Assembly: GCA_028015205.1 (NCBI GenBank) | Contig: CM051518.1 | Location: 53,740,372 to 53,804,371 of the forward strand | Direction: 5' to 3' | DNA length: 64,000 bases | Origin: Mytilisepta virgata | Taxonomy: Eukaryota; Mollusca; Bivalvia; Mytilida; Mytilidae | Translations under genes and position numbers: made by a program | The notes under the pieces: model-generated | What the model was told of the DNA's origin: nothing | What the model saw: the letters and a program-made list of their open reading frames with translations, nothing else | Databases searched by the model: none | Shown: one piece after another, positions 57,501-63,770 of the stretch | How the letters are laid out: each line of letters begins with the position of its first letter | Position numbering within the stretch: position 1 is the first letter of the stretch

Positions 57501-58379
57501 AAATTAATTTTAGTGAAAGTGTTGGGTACCACCTTAAATAAAATGTCTGAACTCTAAGTGTTCCATGTTAAATGAAACAAAAAGTTTCTGACAATATTTC
57601 ATTCAACTGAACATCTACTCGCAAAATAGACATATAATTAGATAGAGGGATTAAGTGGCCTTTTAAAGGGTATGCATTTGCTCATTTACCTGTAACTTAC
57701 CTGTCAGTTTGATAAAATAATTAAGGGAATTTATATGTTTTTTTTAATAAAAAAAATCATTATTAAATGGAGATATTTTAAAATTTTATTCTCGTTATTT
57801 AAAAATTATGTAATTTGTAAACATGATAAAAATGGTTCTAATTAATATTCATCTTCCTCAATTGAACATCCAAAATGTCAATAATGTATGACTTGAACAT
57901 GATTGTAGCTGTGTTTTATAAGAGAGTAGGAAACAAAAAATTGTCATTCTACATAGGTATTCTTGTGCTAATTTTGTTAGTATAGAATAGATGTTTGTGA
58001 CTAAAGTCCCTTCTAATATTATGCTAATATACAGGGTGCTTTGATTAACTTCAAGGAATAATTTTGTTTATTATTATAAAGATAGAGAATAGTTCTGTGT
58101 TTGGAGCATGGTTTATTCTTAAATTTTCCTTTTTAAGGACATGTAATGTTTAAAATTTGAAAGTTTTAGGTGAATGGAATAAGTTTTAAAACAGAAAAGT
58201 TGTTTTATATTATCTAAATTGTTCTTAAATTCTGAAGTAAATACTTTGAAATGCTACATTATATACTTACAGCTGTAATGATAAGTTCAGACTTGGATTC
58301 GGAGACAGATTTGGATATATTGATGGAGAAGAAACAGACATCACAAGAAGAAGACGATTTCTTTGATTTTTATGAATAG
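20450..58379 (+). CDS. KIZ: Kizuna centrosomal protein homologue (gene-level entry, 16 coding exons, 776 aa)
   Basis: Vertebrate Kizuna is a Plk1 substrate that stabilises the pericentriolar material of mitotic centrosomes so that spindles stay bipolar; that role is assumed here by homology. The sixteen exons listed below total 2331 bases, all phases agree and all introns are GT-AG. Residues about 8-110 form a charged coiled coil; from EYYQR to LLKQQYEDY they align without gaps to the vertebrate N-terminus as I recall it (YYERL..LEKKL, ..KEICE, ..TEKL). Residues 128-322 are Q/T/P-rich and probably disordered. An acidic patch (DDADDDFSNFDEED) follows, then a helix-rich region (about 408-580), a second acidic disordered part, and the terminus EEDDFFDFYE, like the DDFDDFYD end of the vertebrate protein. 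The protein is longer than the human one (about 673 aa). Introns hold many transposable elements; none disrupts an exon. Confidence 0.9.
21740..22760. mobile_element. Minisatellite-bearing element (GCGAGACATAG ... GCCAGTAGGTAA)
   Basis: Begins with GTCGAGCC/GCGAGACATAG and a GTC/GGC triplet run, then an array, and ends TGCCAGTAGGTAAC. The same end motifs bound the element at 37316-38085, whose array is unrelated. Helentron-associated type is proposed by structure only. Confidence 0.65.
21836..22620. repeat. About 190-base tandem repeat, four to five units
   Basis: Equivalent points near TGTGGTTAAAGTTTT fall at 21840, 22032, 22224 and 22414; a fifth, shortened unit follows. Units include GGACTTAGTTTTTCTGCCAG. 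Confidence 0.9.
23274..23483 (-). CDS. Small frame with a Cx2C...Cx2C pattern (hypothetical, element-borne)
   Basis: A 69-codon frame whose second half reads ICAFCAAVGATKDQD, then IVLPVCRDCVIIGK. Two CxxC pairs 29 residues apart (first Cys to third Cys) look like a zinc-binding treble clef or ribbon. It sits inside the 21652-23751 inverted-end element, so it may be a remnant of that element's protein. I do not recognise the family; it may be chance. Confidence 0.25.
   Translation of the reverse strand: MIFSILFIHLNVRTWTPFCRFLLPFIRLESLRKTICAFCAAVGATKDQDAIKTHRIVLPVCRDCVIIGK
23752..25832. other. KIZ intron 1, second part
   Basis: AT-rich with no convincing coding signal. A 48-base segment (GACATATTTAAGGGACAGAG) is duplicated at about 25035-25110. 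Short open frames have no recognisable features. Confidence 0.45.
25833..25895 (+). CDS. KIZ: KIZ exon 2
   Basis: 63 bases between TTTTCTAG and GTAAGT. Encodes EQRRKHLEQQLQTYCRSDER with split codons at both ends (phase 2 in, phase 2 out). It is the core of the coiled coil that aligns with LEKKLYEYNQSD in the vertebrate protein. Confidence 0.9.
27031..27475. repeat. 166-base tandem repeat, just under three units
   Basis: TTGTCACTGCAACTCCTCT at 27031, 27198 and 27364. Units contain GGATTGCTTTCATATTT. Confidence 0.9.
27562..28400. repeat. 169-base tandem repeat, five units
   Basis: TTTGTCATCGCAACTCCTCT or a close variant at about 27562, 27731, 27900, 28068 and 28237. Units are highly similar, and include AATAAGGACATACTACGTAG. 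The plus-strand frames predicted across it are repeat translations. Confidence 0.95.
29271..29519 (+). mobile_element. tRNA-derived SINE in KIZ intron 2
   Basis: Starts GGGGCCTCAGTGG, continues through GTTGTGAGTTAAAATC (box B-like) and the shared 3' domain TCCTACCGAAGGTCGGTGGT, and ends in an AAAC-rich tail. Flanked by TTAAACAATAG (29260-29270) and TTAAACATTAG (29520-29530), a target duplication with one mismatch. Confidence 0.85.
29531..31802. other. KIZ intron 2, remaining part
   Basis: Holds a repeat at about 30200-30560 that matches 47335-47660 in inverted orientation (shared ACTAGAAGT.A and AGACATCTGATC blocks) and a palindromic element (30872-30984). A 121-codon minus-strand frame (29722-30087) has no recognised domain and no evidence of being a gene. 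The 3' part is AT-rich without features. Confidence 0.45.
30872..30984. mobile_element. Palindromic MITE-like element
   Basis: Imperfect inverted arms of about 55 bases, from GCAATTTATCGGTG to ACTCACAAACTTAAC, meeting near TCCTTTGGA (about 30932). The long hairpin has no coding capacity. Confidence 0.7.
31803..31965 (+). CDS. KIZ: KIZ exon 3
   Basis: 163 bases after TATTTAAG, ending at donor GTAACT in phase 0. The split codon with exon 2 gives Leu; the exon then reads AKLRATRLQSYWRKICEDQR through to ARTERLRLLK. This is the second half of the coiled coil; WRKICE and TERLRLLK match KEICE and TEKLQKLK in vertebrate Kizuna. Confidence 0.93.
32026..32240. mobile_element. MITE with AATACTGTAAATTC ends
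   Basis: Inverted ends of about 26 bases (AATACTGTAAATTC, then AAATTATTGCG) with two mismatches. A TTGG direct repeat flanks it. The interior repeats TTTTGCGAT motifs. It lies in KIZ intron 3. Confidence 0.85.
32628..32705. repeat. 26-base tandem repeat, three units
   Basis: Unit CCAAATTATCCCTATGCC followed by AAAATATT, repeated three times with one T/C difference. Confidence 0.95.
33913..34002 (+). CDS. KIZ: KIZ exon 4
   Basis: 90 bases, 30 codons, phase 0 at both ends, between TCTCACAG and GTCAGT. Encodes QQYEDYIDNTYPQWHQQVLQ and a basic end, MKKRKDETQQ. It closes the coiled-coil region. A symmetric exon, so skipping it would keep the frame. Confidence 0.92.
34203..34484 (+). CDS. KIZ: KIZ exon 5
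   Basis: 282 bases, 94 codons, phase 0 at both ends, between AATATTTCAG and GTAAGT. Gln/Ser/Thr-rich low-complexity protein, with AYQQQQQHAPSVSVSPIRE near the end; probably disordered. Confidence 0.9.
34999..35302 (+). CDS. KIZ: KIZ exon 6
   Basis: 304 bases between TAACACAG and GTAACT, ending in phase 1. Starts ESAVYANFTSVTRDSTVPQY and ends ITVEKFGQKVTLQQRAESP. Disordered-looking, Gln/Thr-rich, with an acidic segment in the middle. The split Gly/Asp codon (G + AC) joins to exon 7. Confidence 0.88.
35811..36070 (-). mobile_element. tRNA-derived SINE in KIZ intron 6, perfect target duplication
   Basis: Full-length copy in reverse orientation, bounded by the 13-base direct repeat TAAAACATATTAT (35798-35810 and 36071-36083). 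On the minus strand the head reads GGGGCCTCGGTGGCCGAGTA (box A-like) and GTTGTGAGTTCGAATCTCAC (a canonical box B), and the tail is an AAAC repeat. The 121-codon plus-strand frame across it is not a gene. Confidence 0.93.
36221..36458 (+). CDS. KIZ: KIZ exon 7
   Basis: 238 bases after CTTTTCAAAG, ending at donor GTAACT in phase 2. Encodes DIVSKSLSGPMEPN, the acidic patch DDADDDFSNFDEEDIPLD, and a Pro/Thr-rich tail PVPTPTPQPC. Confidence 0.9.
36690..36839 (+). CDS. KIZ: KIZ exon 8
   Basis: 150 bases after TTTTACAG, ending at ATTAG|GTATCA. Contains the helix LTIEGVIHLIQYVESVI, the start of the ordered C-terminal half. Confidence 0.9.
37316..38085. mobile_element. Minisatellite-bearing element (GTCTCGCC hairpin ... 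GCCAGTAGGTAA)
   Basis: GTCTCGCC (37316-37323) pairs with GGCGAGAC (37342-37349), followed by ATAGGTG. The right end, TGCCAGTAGGTAAGAC, matches the element ending at 22760. In between are four units with starts at 37391, 37558, 37722 and 37884 (period about 165), containing TTTGATAGGAACTACT. Lies in KIZ intron 8. Confidence 0.75.
38518..38679 (+). CDS. KIZ: KIZ exon 9
   Basis: 162 bases after AAATTTTAG, ending GTAGG|GTGAGT in phase 2. Encodes the amphipathic helix VTMVILEQLALMIRSL and LPSGCLLPDAILASSHS. Confidence 0.9.
39464..39614 (+). CDS. KIZ: KIZ exon 10
   Basis: 151 bases after TTTTACAG, ending AAG|GTCAGT in phase 0. Encodes helices LWDSLFHHFIQLIKHK and VKEVAAVFVPCLVIDMSDY. Confidence 0.92.
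39993..40098 (+). CDS. KIZ: KIZ exon 11
   Basis: 106 bases after TTTTATAG, ending GGAGGAG|GTAACT in phase 1. Encodes AYELLVNLLEKKFEQATLQP and TPRETAESMRSSLGG; the end of the helix-rich region. The next intron is the largest in the gene (8.2 kb). Confidence 0.9.
40689..40911 (+). mobile_element. Fragment of the 'actagaaaatgtgtc' element
   Basis: Its start is nearly identical to 2189-2230 (GTCTATAAGACATGGATGCC). It is cut off by the array that follows; a matching right end lies at 44140-44172. Confidence 0.5.
40912..41884. mobile_element. Minisatellite-bearing element, 175-base units
   Basis: The left hairpin GTGAGC-AAA-GCTCAC (40912-40926) and the right hairpin CCCCGCTTTT...AAAAGCGGGG (41853-41875) flank five units, with starts near 40943, 41118, 41294, 41469 and 41643. 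Units contain AAAATAGGAGGTGCACTATG and TTTAGGAGGAGTTGCGGATG; a GGACGGACGGAC block precedes the right hairpin. Confidence 0.8.
42225..43640. other. KIZ intron 11 with a CCCGCGCGGGCGCGGG palindrome
   Basis: A 16-base GC palindrome (about 42228-42243) begins a stretch that also holds one unit of the TTTAACCAAAGTCAATGAAG repeat at about 42435. The rest has no recognised feature; the 87-codon frame at 42458-42721 has no family signature. Confidence 0.4.
43650..44172 (+). mobile_element. Minisatellite element ending in ATGCCCCAGCC hairpin
   Basis: Three units of about 145-150 bases (AACCAAAGTCACTG, ATGAAATGTAGGTCA, GACTGTAGTGGTGAAA), a GGACGGACGGAC block, and a terminal hairpin in which ATGCCCC and GCCAC pair with GTGGC and GGGGCAT (44139-44167). 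Confidence 0.75.
44443..44578. mobile_element. MITE with AGTACTGTATTTTC ends
   Basis: 136 bases with inverted ends of about 23 bases (AGTACTGTATTTTC, then a diverged CTATA). AT-rich interior. It lies in KIZ intron 11. Confidence 0.8.
44823..48293. other. KIZ intron 11, 3' part
   Basis: AT-rich. Contains a repeat with hairpin TATGCCC...GGGCATA (46044-46075) followed by two units with GTAGTTTTTCATGAAG (to about 46330), and a diverged dispersed repeat at 47335-47660 that is inverted relative to 30200-30560. No coding exon was recognised, and the phases of exons 11 and 12 fit without one. Confidence 0.5.
48294..48404 (+). CDS. KIZ: KIZ exon 12
   Basis: 111 bases after TTCATTTAG, ending AATG|GTAAGC in phase 1. 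Encodes VPPLKFGSLVDSKQHSDDED and TTMVTPSVPTDGKIPLN. Its phase fits exon 11 directly. Confidence 0.85.
48775..49165. mobile_element. Dispersed mussel-type repeat cassette
   Basis: Contains GGGAATGTGTCAGAGAGACA, CTTCAGCTGGCCCCTAAACA, GAGGTTCCTGACTTGGGACA and CCCTATACCTCTAGCCAATG. I recognise this as a very abundant cassette in Mytilus DNA, which supports the taxonomic call; its element class is not clear to me. Confidence 0.6.
50395..50660 (+). mobile_element. tRNA-derived SINE in KIZ intron 12
   Basis: Flanked by AACATAAGTC at 50385-50394 and 50661-50670. The head has GGCCTCGGTGGCCGAGTGAT (box A-like) and TTGTGAGTTCAAATCTCACC (box B-like); the body has the shared domain TCCTACCGAAGGTCGGTGGT; the tail is an AAAC repeat. 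The head resembles a class II (Leu/Ser-type) tRNA. Confidence 0.92.
51785..51935 (+). CDS. KIZ: KIZ exon 13
   Basis: 151 bases after TTTCTGTAG, ending TCCAG|GTATTG in phase 2. Encodes ETAAYRNLLSGTMSGQKPPP, the acidic HHDDEDDTDDDVEKQF and STLSPRTPRDVS. Confidence 0.88.
51936..53623. other. KIZ intron 13
   Basis: AT-rich; contains the TIR element at 52721-53106. The rest shows no feature; the 86-codon frame at 53211-53471 has no family signature. Confidence 0.45.
52721..53106. mobile_element. Minisatellite element with perfect GTGTCGCCTGCGG ends
   Basis: 13-base perfect inverted ends, GTGTCGCCTGCGG and CCGCAGGCGACAC. Two tandem units of about 163 bases (TTTGATGAAACTTTCTCTGT) lie between them. 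It is the smallest and simplest of the minisatellite elements in the window. Confidence 0.85.
53624..53749 (+). CDS. KIZ: KIZ exon 14
   Basis: 126 bases after GCTTTACAG, ending AAAAG|GTAACG in phase 2. Pro/Thr-rich: TVPHQPPITPAITPQSRPQ and ATTPVYVPTGMEK. Confidence 0.9.
53750..55823. other. KIZ intron 14
   Basis: No element with clear ends and no coding signal was seen. A 103-codon minus-strand frame (54636-54947) contains a hydrophobic run but has no family signature or splice context. Confidence 0.4.
55824..55885 (+). CDS. KIZ: KIZ exon 15
   Basis: 62 bases after ATATTTCAG, ending GCAG|GTAATA in phase 1. Encodes SGKSDTGKSPTMQPFKRPAA, a short basic segment before the acidic end. Confidence 0.88.
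55921..56095. mobile_element. MITE with long inverted arms (TATCACC family)
   Basis: Arms of about 60-70 bases run from GTATAATAAA through GCCTTTAGTTGAG to GAAAAAATATCACC and back. The right arm has an extra TATTTTTTCT unit. The centre is GC-rich. Confidence 0.85.
56329..56672. mobile_element. TIR element with ACCCTAGCAAC ends
   Basis: Ends TACCCTAGCAAC and TACCCCTAGCAAC (inverted), with further paired blocks internally (AGTGAAATACTAATCGGTAA against its inverse; GGGTGATATT; CGGTAATGTTCG). The central 120 bases are unpaired. Confidence 0.85.
57257..57537. mobile_element. MITE with TTAAGGTGGTACC ends
   Basis: 281 bases bounded by TTAAGGTGGTACCTAACA and the inverse of TTAAGGTGGTACCCAACA (17 of 18 match). 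The terminal TTAA on both sides could be a TTAA target duplication. Lies in KIZ intron 15. Confidence 0.85.
58273..58379 (+). CDS. KIZ: KIZ exon 16 (stop codon)
   Basis: 107 bases from acceptor CTTACAG to TAG at 58377-58379. Encodes AVMISSDLDSETDLDILMEK and ends EEDDFFDFYE. The aromatic-acidic terminus resembles the DDFDDFYD end of vertebrate Kizuna, supporting the orthology from the opposite end of the protein. Confidence 0.93.
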
Positions 58380-59565
58380 ACAAAAAGTGGTTCAAAAGTT
58401 GTTGTCAGTGTCATTGTTCTAGGCAAATTGTCCATTTTCCAAATAATTTCACAATGTCATTTAGCAGCTCTGGGTCAAGTAACTTGTGAGCTCTATGAAT
58501 GTGGTTACATTGAAAATGCAAGCATATGTGCAAGCTTTATGGTATCTGTGGAATCTTATCATATTTAACAATCCTGAAGTTTTATGGTACATTATATGAC
58601 AAAAATATTGTAAAATATTTGTAGAAAAAATGGCTATATCATTTAAGTTAGATCCCTGTCTTATTATATCTAAATTTGGAAATTTACAAAGTTTGTTTTG
58701 GGCAGGTCATGTACAGCTTGCAGTCCATGATGTCATTGTTTACACACTTTATACTTTATTGAATGTTACAGTTTTGTATGAGAATTGTAAGTTTCCTAAA
58801 AGAAGGCGTTTTAAATAAAATTCATACACTTCATTTTAAATTATAATTACAACAGACTGTTCATACTTTTCATCATATTATGACACTTGATACAATTGTA
58901 ACCACTTAAGTTAATTATAGTATTTGAGGATGTTATTTCCATATTCATCAGCTTTTAAATTTAATATATATGTAATAAGTAGAGGTATTTATATAAATCT
59001 TGCAGGAGTTGTCAGAAAAGGGGAAATAACTCAATAAATAAGACTACAAGACTACTTATTTTTCTAACGAGATTTGATGAAGAGTTATATCATCTTGGGT
59101 ATCTTAAAATAAAAGTTATTAAACAATTTGTTAAATATTACTGATAAAAGAAATAATGGCAGTTTCTGAGGTTTGTCATTTTAAAATTTCGTTATAGGCT
59201 TGTCTGATAACAAACCTGATAAAATTGGTGTAAAAAAAAGCAAATGGCTATTATTCTGTATATAGCAGAATTAGTTCTTGAAAAATATTGTGTTAAGTTT
59301 TGAAAGGTTGGAGTAAAACAAACATATTTATACTTTTATCCGTCCATTTATTGATAATCTCAATTTTCAGATGCTTGTAGCTTTATTTTGATTCAGAATC
59401 TTATATTAATTTCATAAGTTGTTATACATGTAGTCTGTGATATTTTTATTTATACATATGGTTATGCCTGGTTTATACATATCACAATCTTTAGTATAAA
59501 AATTCATTATTTTAACATTACCAATATTATGTATTGTAACAAATAAAACAACAGTATCAAAATCT
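58380..59565 (+). other. KIZ: KIZ 3' UTR, candidate poly(A) signals
   Basis: AATAAA occurs at 58814-58819, 59033-59038 and 59542-59547; any of these could define the 3' end, and the choice cannot be made from sequence. The 62-codon frame at 58630-58818 lies in this UTR and is not supported as a gene. Confidence 0.45.
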
Positions 59566-60574
59566 TTTGTATATTATATCTAATTTGTACTAGAAAGGTA
59601 TTGTACATTTTATTGCCATCTATGTTTGGTCGCTTGAAACCCCAGGCCATAATCTTAATTCATTTCAGAAGATCCGTGTTTGAGACCTGGATTGCTTTGT
59701 TGGTGTCATGATCGGTTATCTTTCAAAAAAAATTTCTGCTTCATTTATTTATGATCCCATTTTACATAAAATTACAGTATATTTTTTGAAGATGTCAATA
59801 TTGTTGATTTCACTTTTTCCATGTTTTTTCTTATTACTGCCACAATGAATTAAGAAAACCTATAATAATATTAAACTTATTTATAAATCAGGTCTCTTGA
59901 AGTGGATCAATCAGGAATAAGGGTGCCAGATGTAGTAATTTTCTATAATGTCTCCCCTGTGTAATTGATTTTGAATCCTACAACTGTCTCGCTATCATAG
60001 CAATTGAGGAAAATACCAAATTCTATACACTTAACCTGACCACTGTGGTGTAAAATAAAAATGTCAGATACATATACTTCTTACAACAAATACACATACC
60101 AAGTATTCTTGACATATCATGCATAGTCGCTTTCGAAAAGATATGGTTCTAATCTAACCACAAGAGTGTGGAAATGATATCAAGATCATATTAAGTATTG
60201 TTGATCTGTTAAGCATAGTTATTGGGGACTTGACCTGATCCTGAAAAGATTGTACTTTTTTAATTTCATTTCAGGATTGTCTCATCGATTTTTACCCCAT
60301 ATCTCCTATTTCAACTAATCACGAAAATTTGTTAGACAACTGAACCATGGAAATGAAGTTATATATATCAGACATACATACATTTTTACAATGAATCCCA
60401 CATCTCAAATGTGCTGGCATTCATAGGTACTAACAAACTGACCTCATCTTCAACTTATTAACTTGTTACCACTTGAGCATGAACATGAGATCAAGACCTA
60501 GCCAGGTTCTTTCAACAGGGATGGTGAAGTAATTGGAAAGGGGCCAGAAGGCTGCAAAATCGGGATATGGCCAT
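59566..60574. other. Intergenic, nothing recognised
   Basis: AT-rich sequence between the KIZ 3' UTR and the chain-like array; no coding signal or repeat with clear ends. Confidence 0.45.
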
Positions 60575-61700
60575 TTTTAGCTCAAAGGGCAAAGGTCGTG
60601 AGCTTTTGTCGTCACTTGGTGTCCGTCGCCTGTCTGTCCGTTAACTTTTCACATTTTAATCTTCTCTGAAACCACTGGGCCAAATGGAAGTAAATTTGGC
60701 AGGAAGCATCTATATAAGGTCCTTTATAAACTTTGCTTATTTCATCCCGATCAGACGACAAACATGGCCACCATGGGCAATTGTTGTTTCTGATTGGCTG
60801 AGTTTTCAAAAATCTTGTTTGAAACGGCTAGGCCAAATGGAACAAAAACTTGACAAGAAGCATATATTGGAGGTCCTTTATCAGCTGTTTATAAAGTTTC
60901 CTCATTTCGTCCCGATTGGACTACAAATATGGCCGCCATTGGTAGTTCTTGTTTCTGATGGGCTGACATAAAAATATATTCTCCTCTGAAATCGCTTGGC
61001 CAAATGGAATGAAACTTGATAGAAAGCATATATGGGAGGTCCTTTATAAAGTTTCCTCATTTCCTCTCGACCGGATTACAAATAAAGCCGACATGGGCAG
61101 TTTTTTTTTCTGAATGGCTGATATAAAACAATCTCCTCATCTGATGTTGCTGGGCCAAATGGAACGAAACTTGGAAGGAAGCATCTATGGGAGGTTCTTT
61201 ACAAAGTTTCCTCATTCATCCGGATCAGGCAAAAACATGGCAATTATGCACAATTCTTGTTTCTCATTGGTTGATTAAAACTGTCAGCCAGACTTGACGG
61301 GAAGCATCTATGGAACATCTTTTATGAAATGAATTTTTTTCATCCCGATTGGACAACAAGCATGGCTGCCATGGGCAATTCTTGTTTCTGATTGGTTGAT
61401 ATAAAGAAAAGTTCTTCTCTGAAACTACATGGCCAAATGGAACGAAACTTGACAGGAAGCATCTGTGTGAGGTTTTTTTACAAAGTTTCCTCATTTTGTC
61501 CAGATCAGGTGACAAACATGGCCGCCATGGGTAATTCTTGTTTTTGATTGGTTGATTTAAAAGAAAATTTATTTCTGAAACTGCTAGGCCAAATAGAGCC
61601 AAACTTGACAGAAAGTGTCTATGGCTTATAACAAAAATATACAGAACCTCAGAATTGCTTGAAACCAAACATGGCCTGAACGTTCCTCATTTATAAGGTG
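60575..61700. repeat. Chain-like array, first orientation
   Basis: The left end, GGTCGTGAGCTTTTGTCGTC followed by ACTTGGTGTCCGTC, is the inverse of the right end of the next array. About six units of roughly 150 bases carry GGGCCAAATGGAA, GGAAGCATCTAT, GGTCCTTTATAAA and ATGGCCGCCAT. Frames across it are repeat translations. Confidence 0.8.
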
Positions 61701-61924
61701 TCAATCCTTCGTTCAAGATGGCCACCAGCAGAGGATTTAGGTCAACATAAGACCCTTTGGGAAATACATGCAAATATCTTCAGGAGAACCACTGAATTTA
61801 AGAATATGCTGACCTGTAAATAGACGGATCTTGATGTAGAAAAATTTGGTCCATACAAGGCTTATATATATATCACACTTCATAATGATAGTGAGAAGTG
61901 ACTTAACTCTTTGAGGTACATCAA

Positions 61925-63065
61925 TAACAAGTGGCTCAAGAGAACTGAGCCTGTATCACTCACCTGGCAGTCCCACAATCAATCCATTTTATTAAAAGTG
62001 AAAATTGTAATTGACCTTCCATAGATGTTTCATACCAAGTATCAGTTAATTTGGCTATTTGGTTTCAGAGGAGGTGATTTTAGAAATTTTGACCAATCAA
62101 AAATAAGAATTCATCATAGCTGCCATATTAGTTGTCCACCCGGGACGAAATATGTAAACTTTATAAAGGTCTTTAACAGATGCTGCATACCAGGGGCGGG
62201 TCCAGGTGAGCGCGTAATGGGCCGCCGTACGCCCCCCCCCCCTTTAAAAGAAAAAACAAAAACAAAACTATCGTAATCTGCTTATATTGTATTGAATATG
62301 GCAATTTATTATATTCATTAATTAAACACATACTCTGATTTCTTTTTAAAGCAAGTCAGGAACCGTTACATTAGTGCATTTCACAATTATTTTATGTTTT
62401 TTAGCAAAAAAAAGGTCCAAAAAAATTGTACGCCCCCCTTTCAAATATCCTGGAAACGCCCCTGCATACCAAGTTACAGCTTATTTGGCTTTGCAGTTTC
62501 AGAAACTTTTATTTTTGAAATTTTTACCAATCAGAAATAAGAATTCATAATGGTGGCCATATTAGTTGTCCGACCGGAACGAAATATGCAAACTTTATAA
62601 AGGTCCTTCCATAGATGCTTCACACCAAGTTTCAGTTCATTTATCTTAGGGGTTTTAGAGGAGGAGATTTTTAAAATTTGTCCAATCAAAAATAAGAATT
62701 CATCATGGCGGTCATATTAGCGGTCTGACCGGAACGAAATATTCAAACTTCATAAAGGTCCTTCCATAGATGCTTCATACAAAGTTACAGTTCATTTGGC
62801 TTTGCGGTTTCAGAGGAGAAGATTTTTTAAATTTTGACCAATAGAAATAAGAATTCATCATGGCAGCCATATTAGTTGTCCGACCGGAACGAAATATGCA
62901 AATTTTATAAAGGTCCTTCCATAGATGCTTCACACCAAGTTTCAGTTCATTTGGCCTAAGGGTTTCAGTGGAGAAGATCAAAATGTAAACGTTTACAGAT
63001 GGACGGACGGACGACGGACGCCAAGTGATGACAAAAGCTCACATAGCCCTTTGGGCCAGGTGAGC
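61925..63065. repeat. Chain-like array, opposite orientation
   Basis: Units carry TTTATAAAGGTCCTTCCATA, GATGCTTCA, AAGTTTCAGTTCATTTGGC and GCCATATTAGTTGTC, i.e. the reverse complement of the preceding array. Ends GACGGACGCCAAGTGATGAC, then CCTTTGGGCCAGGTGAGC (about 63045-63065). Interrupted by the hAT-like insertion. Confidence 0.8.
62192..62462. mobile_element. hAT-like MITE with 8-base target duplication
   Basis: Begins AGGGGCGGGTCCAGG and ends CCTGGAAACGCCCC. It is flanked by TGCATACC (62184-62191 and 62463-62470), an 8-base direct repeat as expected for hAT. Neighbouring array units without the insertion confirm the boundaries. A GTACGCCCCCC block occurs near both ends in opposite positions. 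Confidence 0.88.
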
Positions 63066-63244
63066 GATACAAGCTCAGCCCTCTGAGACTCTAGTTTTCA
63101 TAGGTGATCAAGGTCAAAGAACCCAGCAGCTCTGAGAATCTTAGTAATTTAATACAGAAAGATATTTTAGTTATATTTAACTTTAATAATGGATATTTTG
63201 AAAGTATAAAAATTGGATGTAGTTCAGAACTAGAGACTCAAGTG

Positions 63245-63770
63245 AGCCTAAATTGCTCACCTGTAGAATGGTCGAAGCTGATAATTTACAGCATATTTAA
63301 TTTTGTTTCTATATCAAGGTTCAACCTATCAGTTATTCCTTACAAGTTTGGTCAATATTGGCCATGTAGTTTCAGAGACATCATGATAATGTGATTTCCC
63401 ATAGGCTTCAATTCAAATTTACATGCCACAGTAGCCGCCTTGTATGCCAACCGATCAACACCACATGAGCAATCTTTGTAGCTGTTCTCCCAATCATCCT
63501 TTTTATAACGGTATGAAAAGATTTGGCGTAGTAGTTTAGAGGAGAAGAAATTTGAAAATTTAACCAATCAGAATCAAGAATTGCCTCGTATCCATGTTTT
63601 TCATCCAATTAGAATGAAATAAGGACACTTAGTAGACCCTCTTCCATCCACCATTCCTGCGAAGTTTGGTTCAATTTGGCCCAGTGGTTCCAGAGGAGAT
63701 CATGAATTGTCTAACAGGCGGACGGACGGACGCAAAGTTGTGAAAATAGGACACGTGGCCCTTGGCTTAT
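63245..63770 (+). repeat. Further fragment of the chain-like family
   Basis: Begins after GAGCCTAAATTGCTCACC, has units with GGTCAATATTGGCC and GTTTCAGAG, and ends at GGCGGACGGACGGACGCAAAG. More diverged than the arrays to its left. Confidence 0.6.

Noticed and set aside
60612..61668. ORFs of 65-134 codons on both strands
   Set aside because: Repeat translations of the chain-like array; similar peptides recur at each unit.
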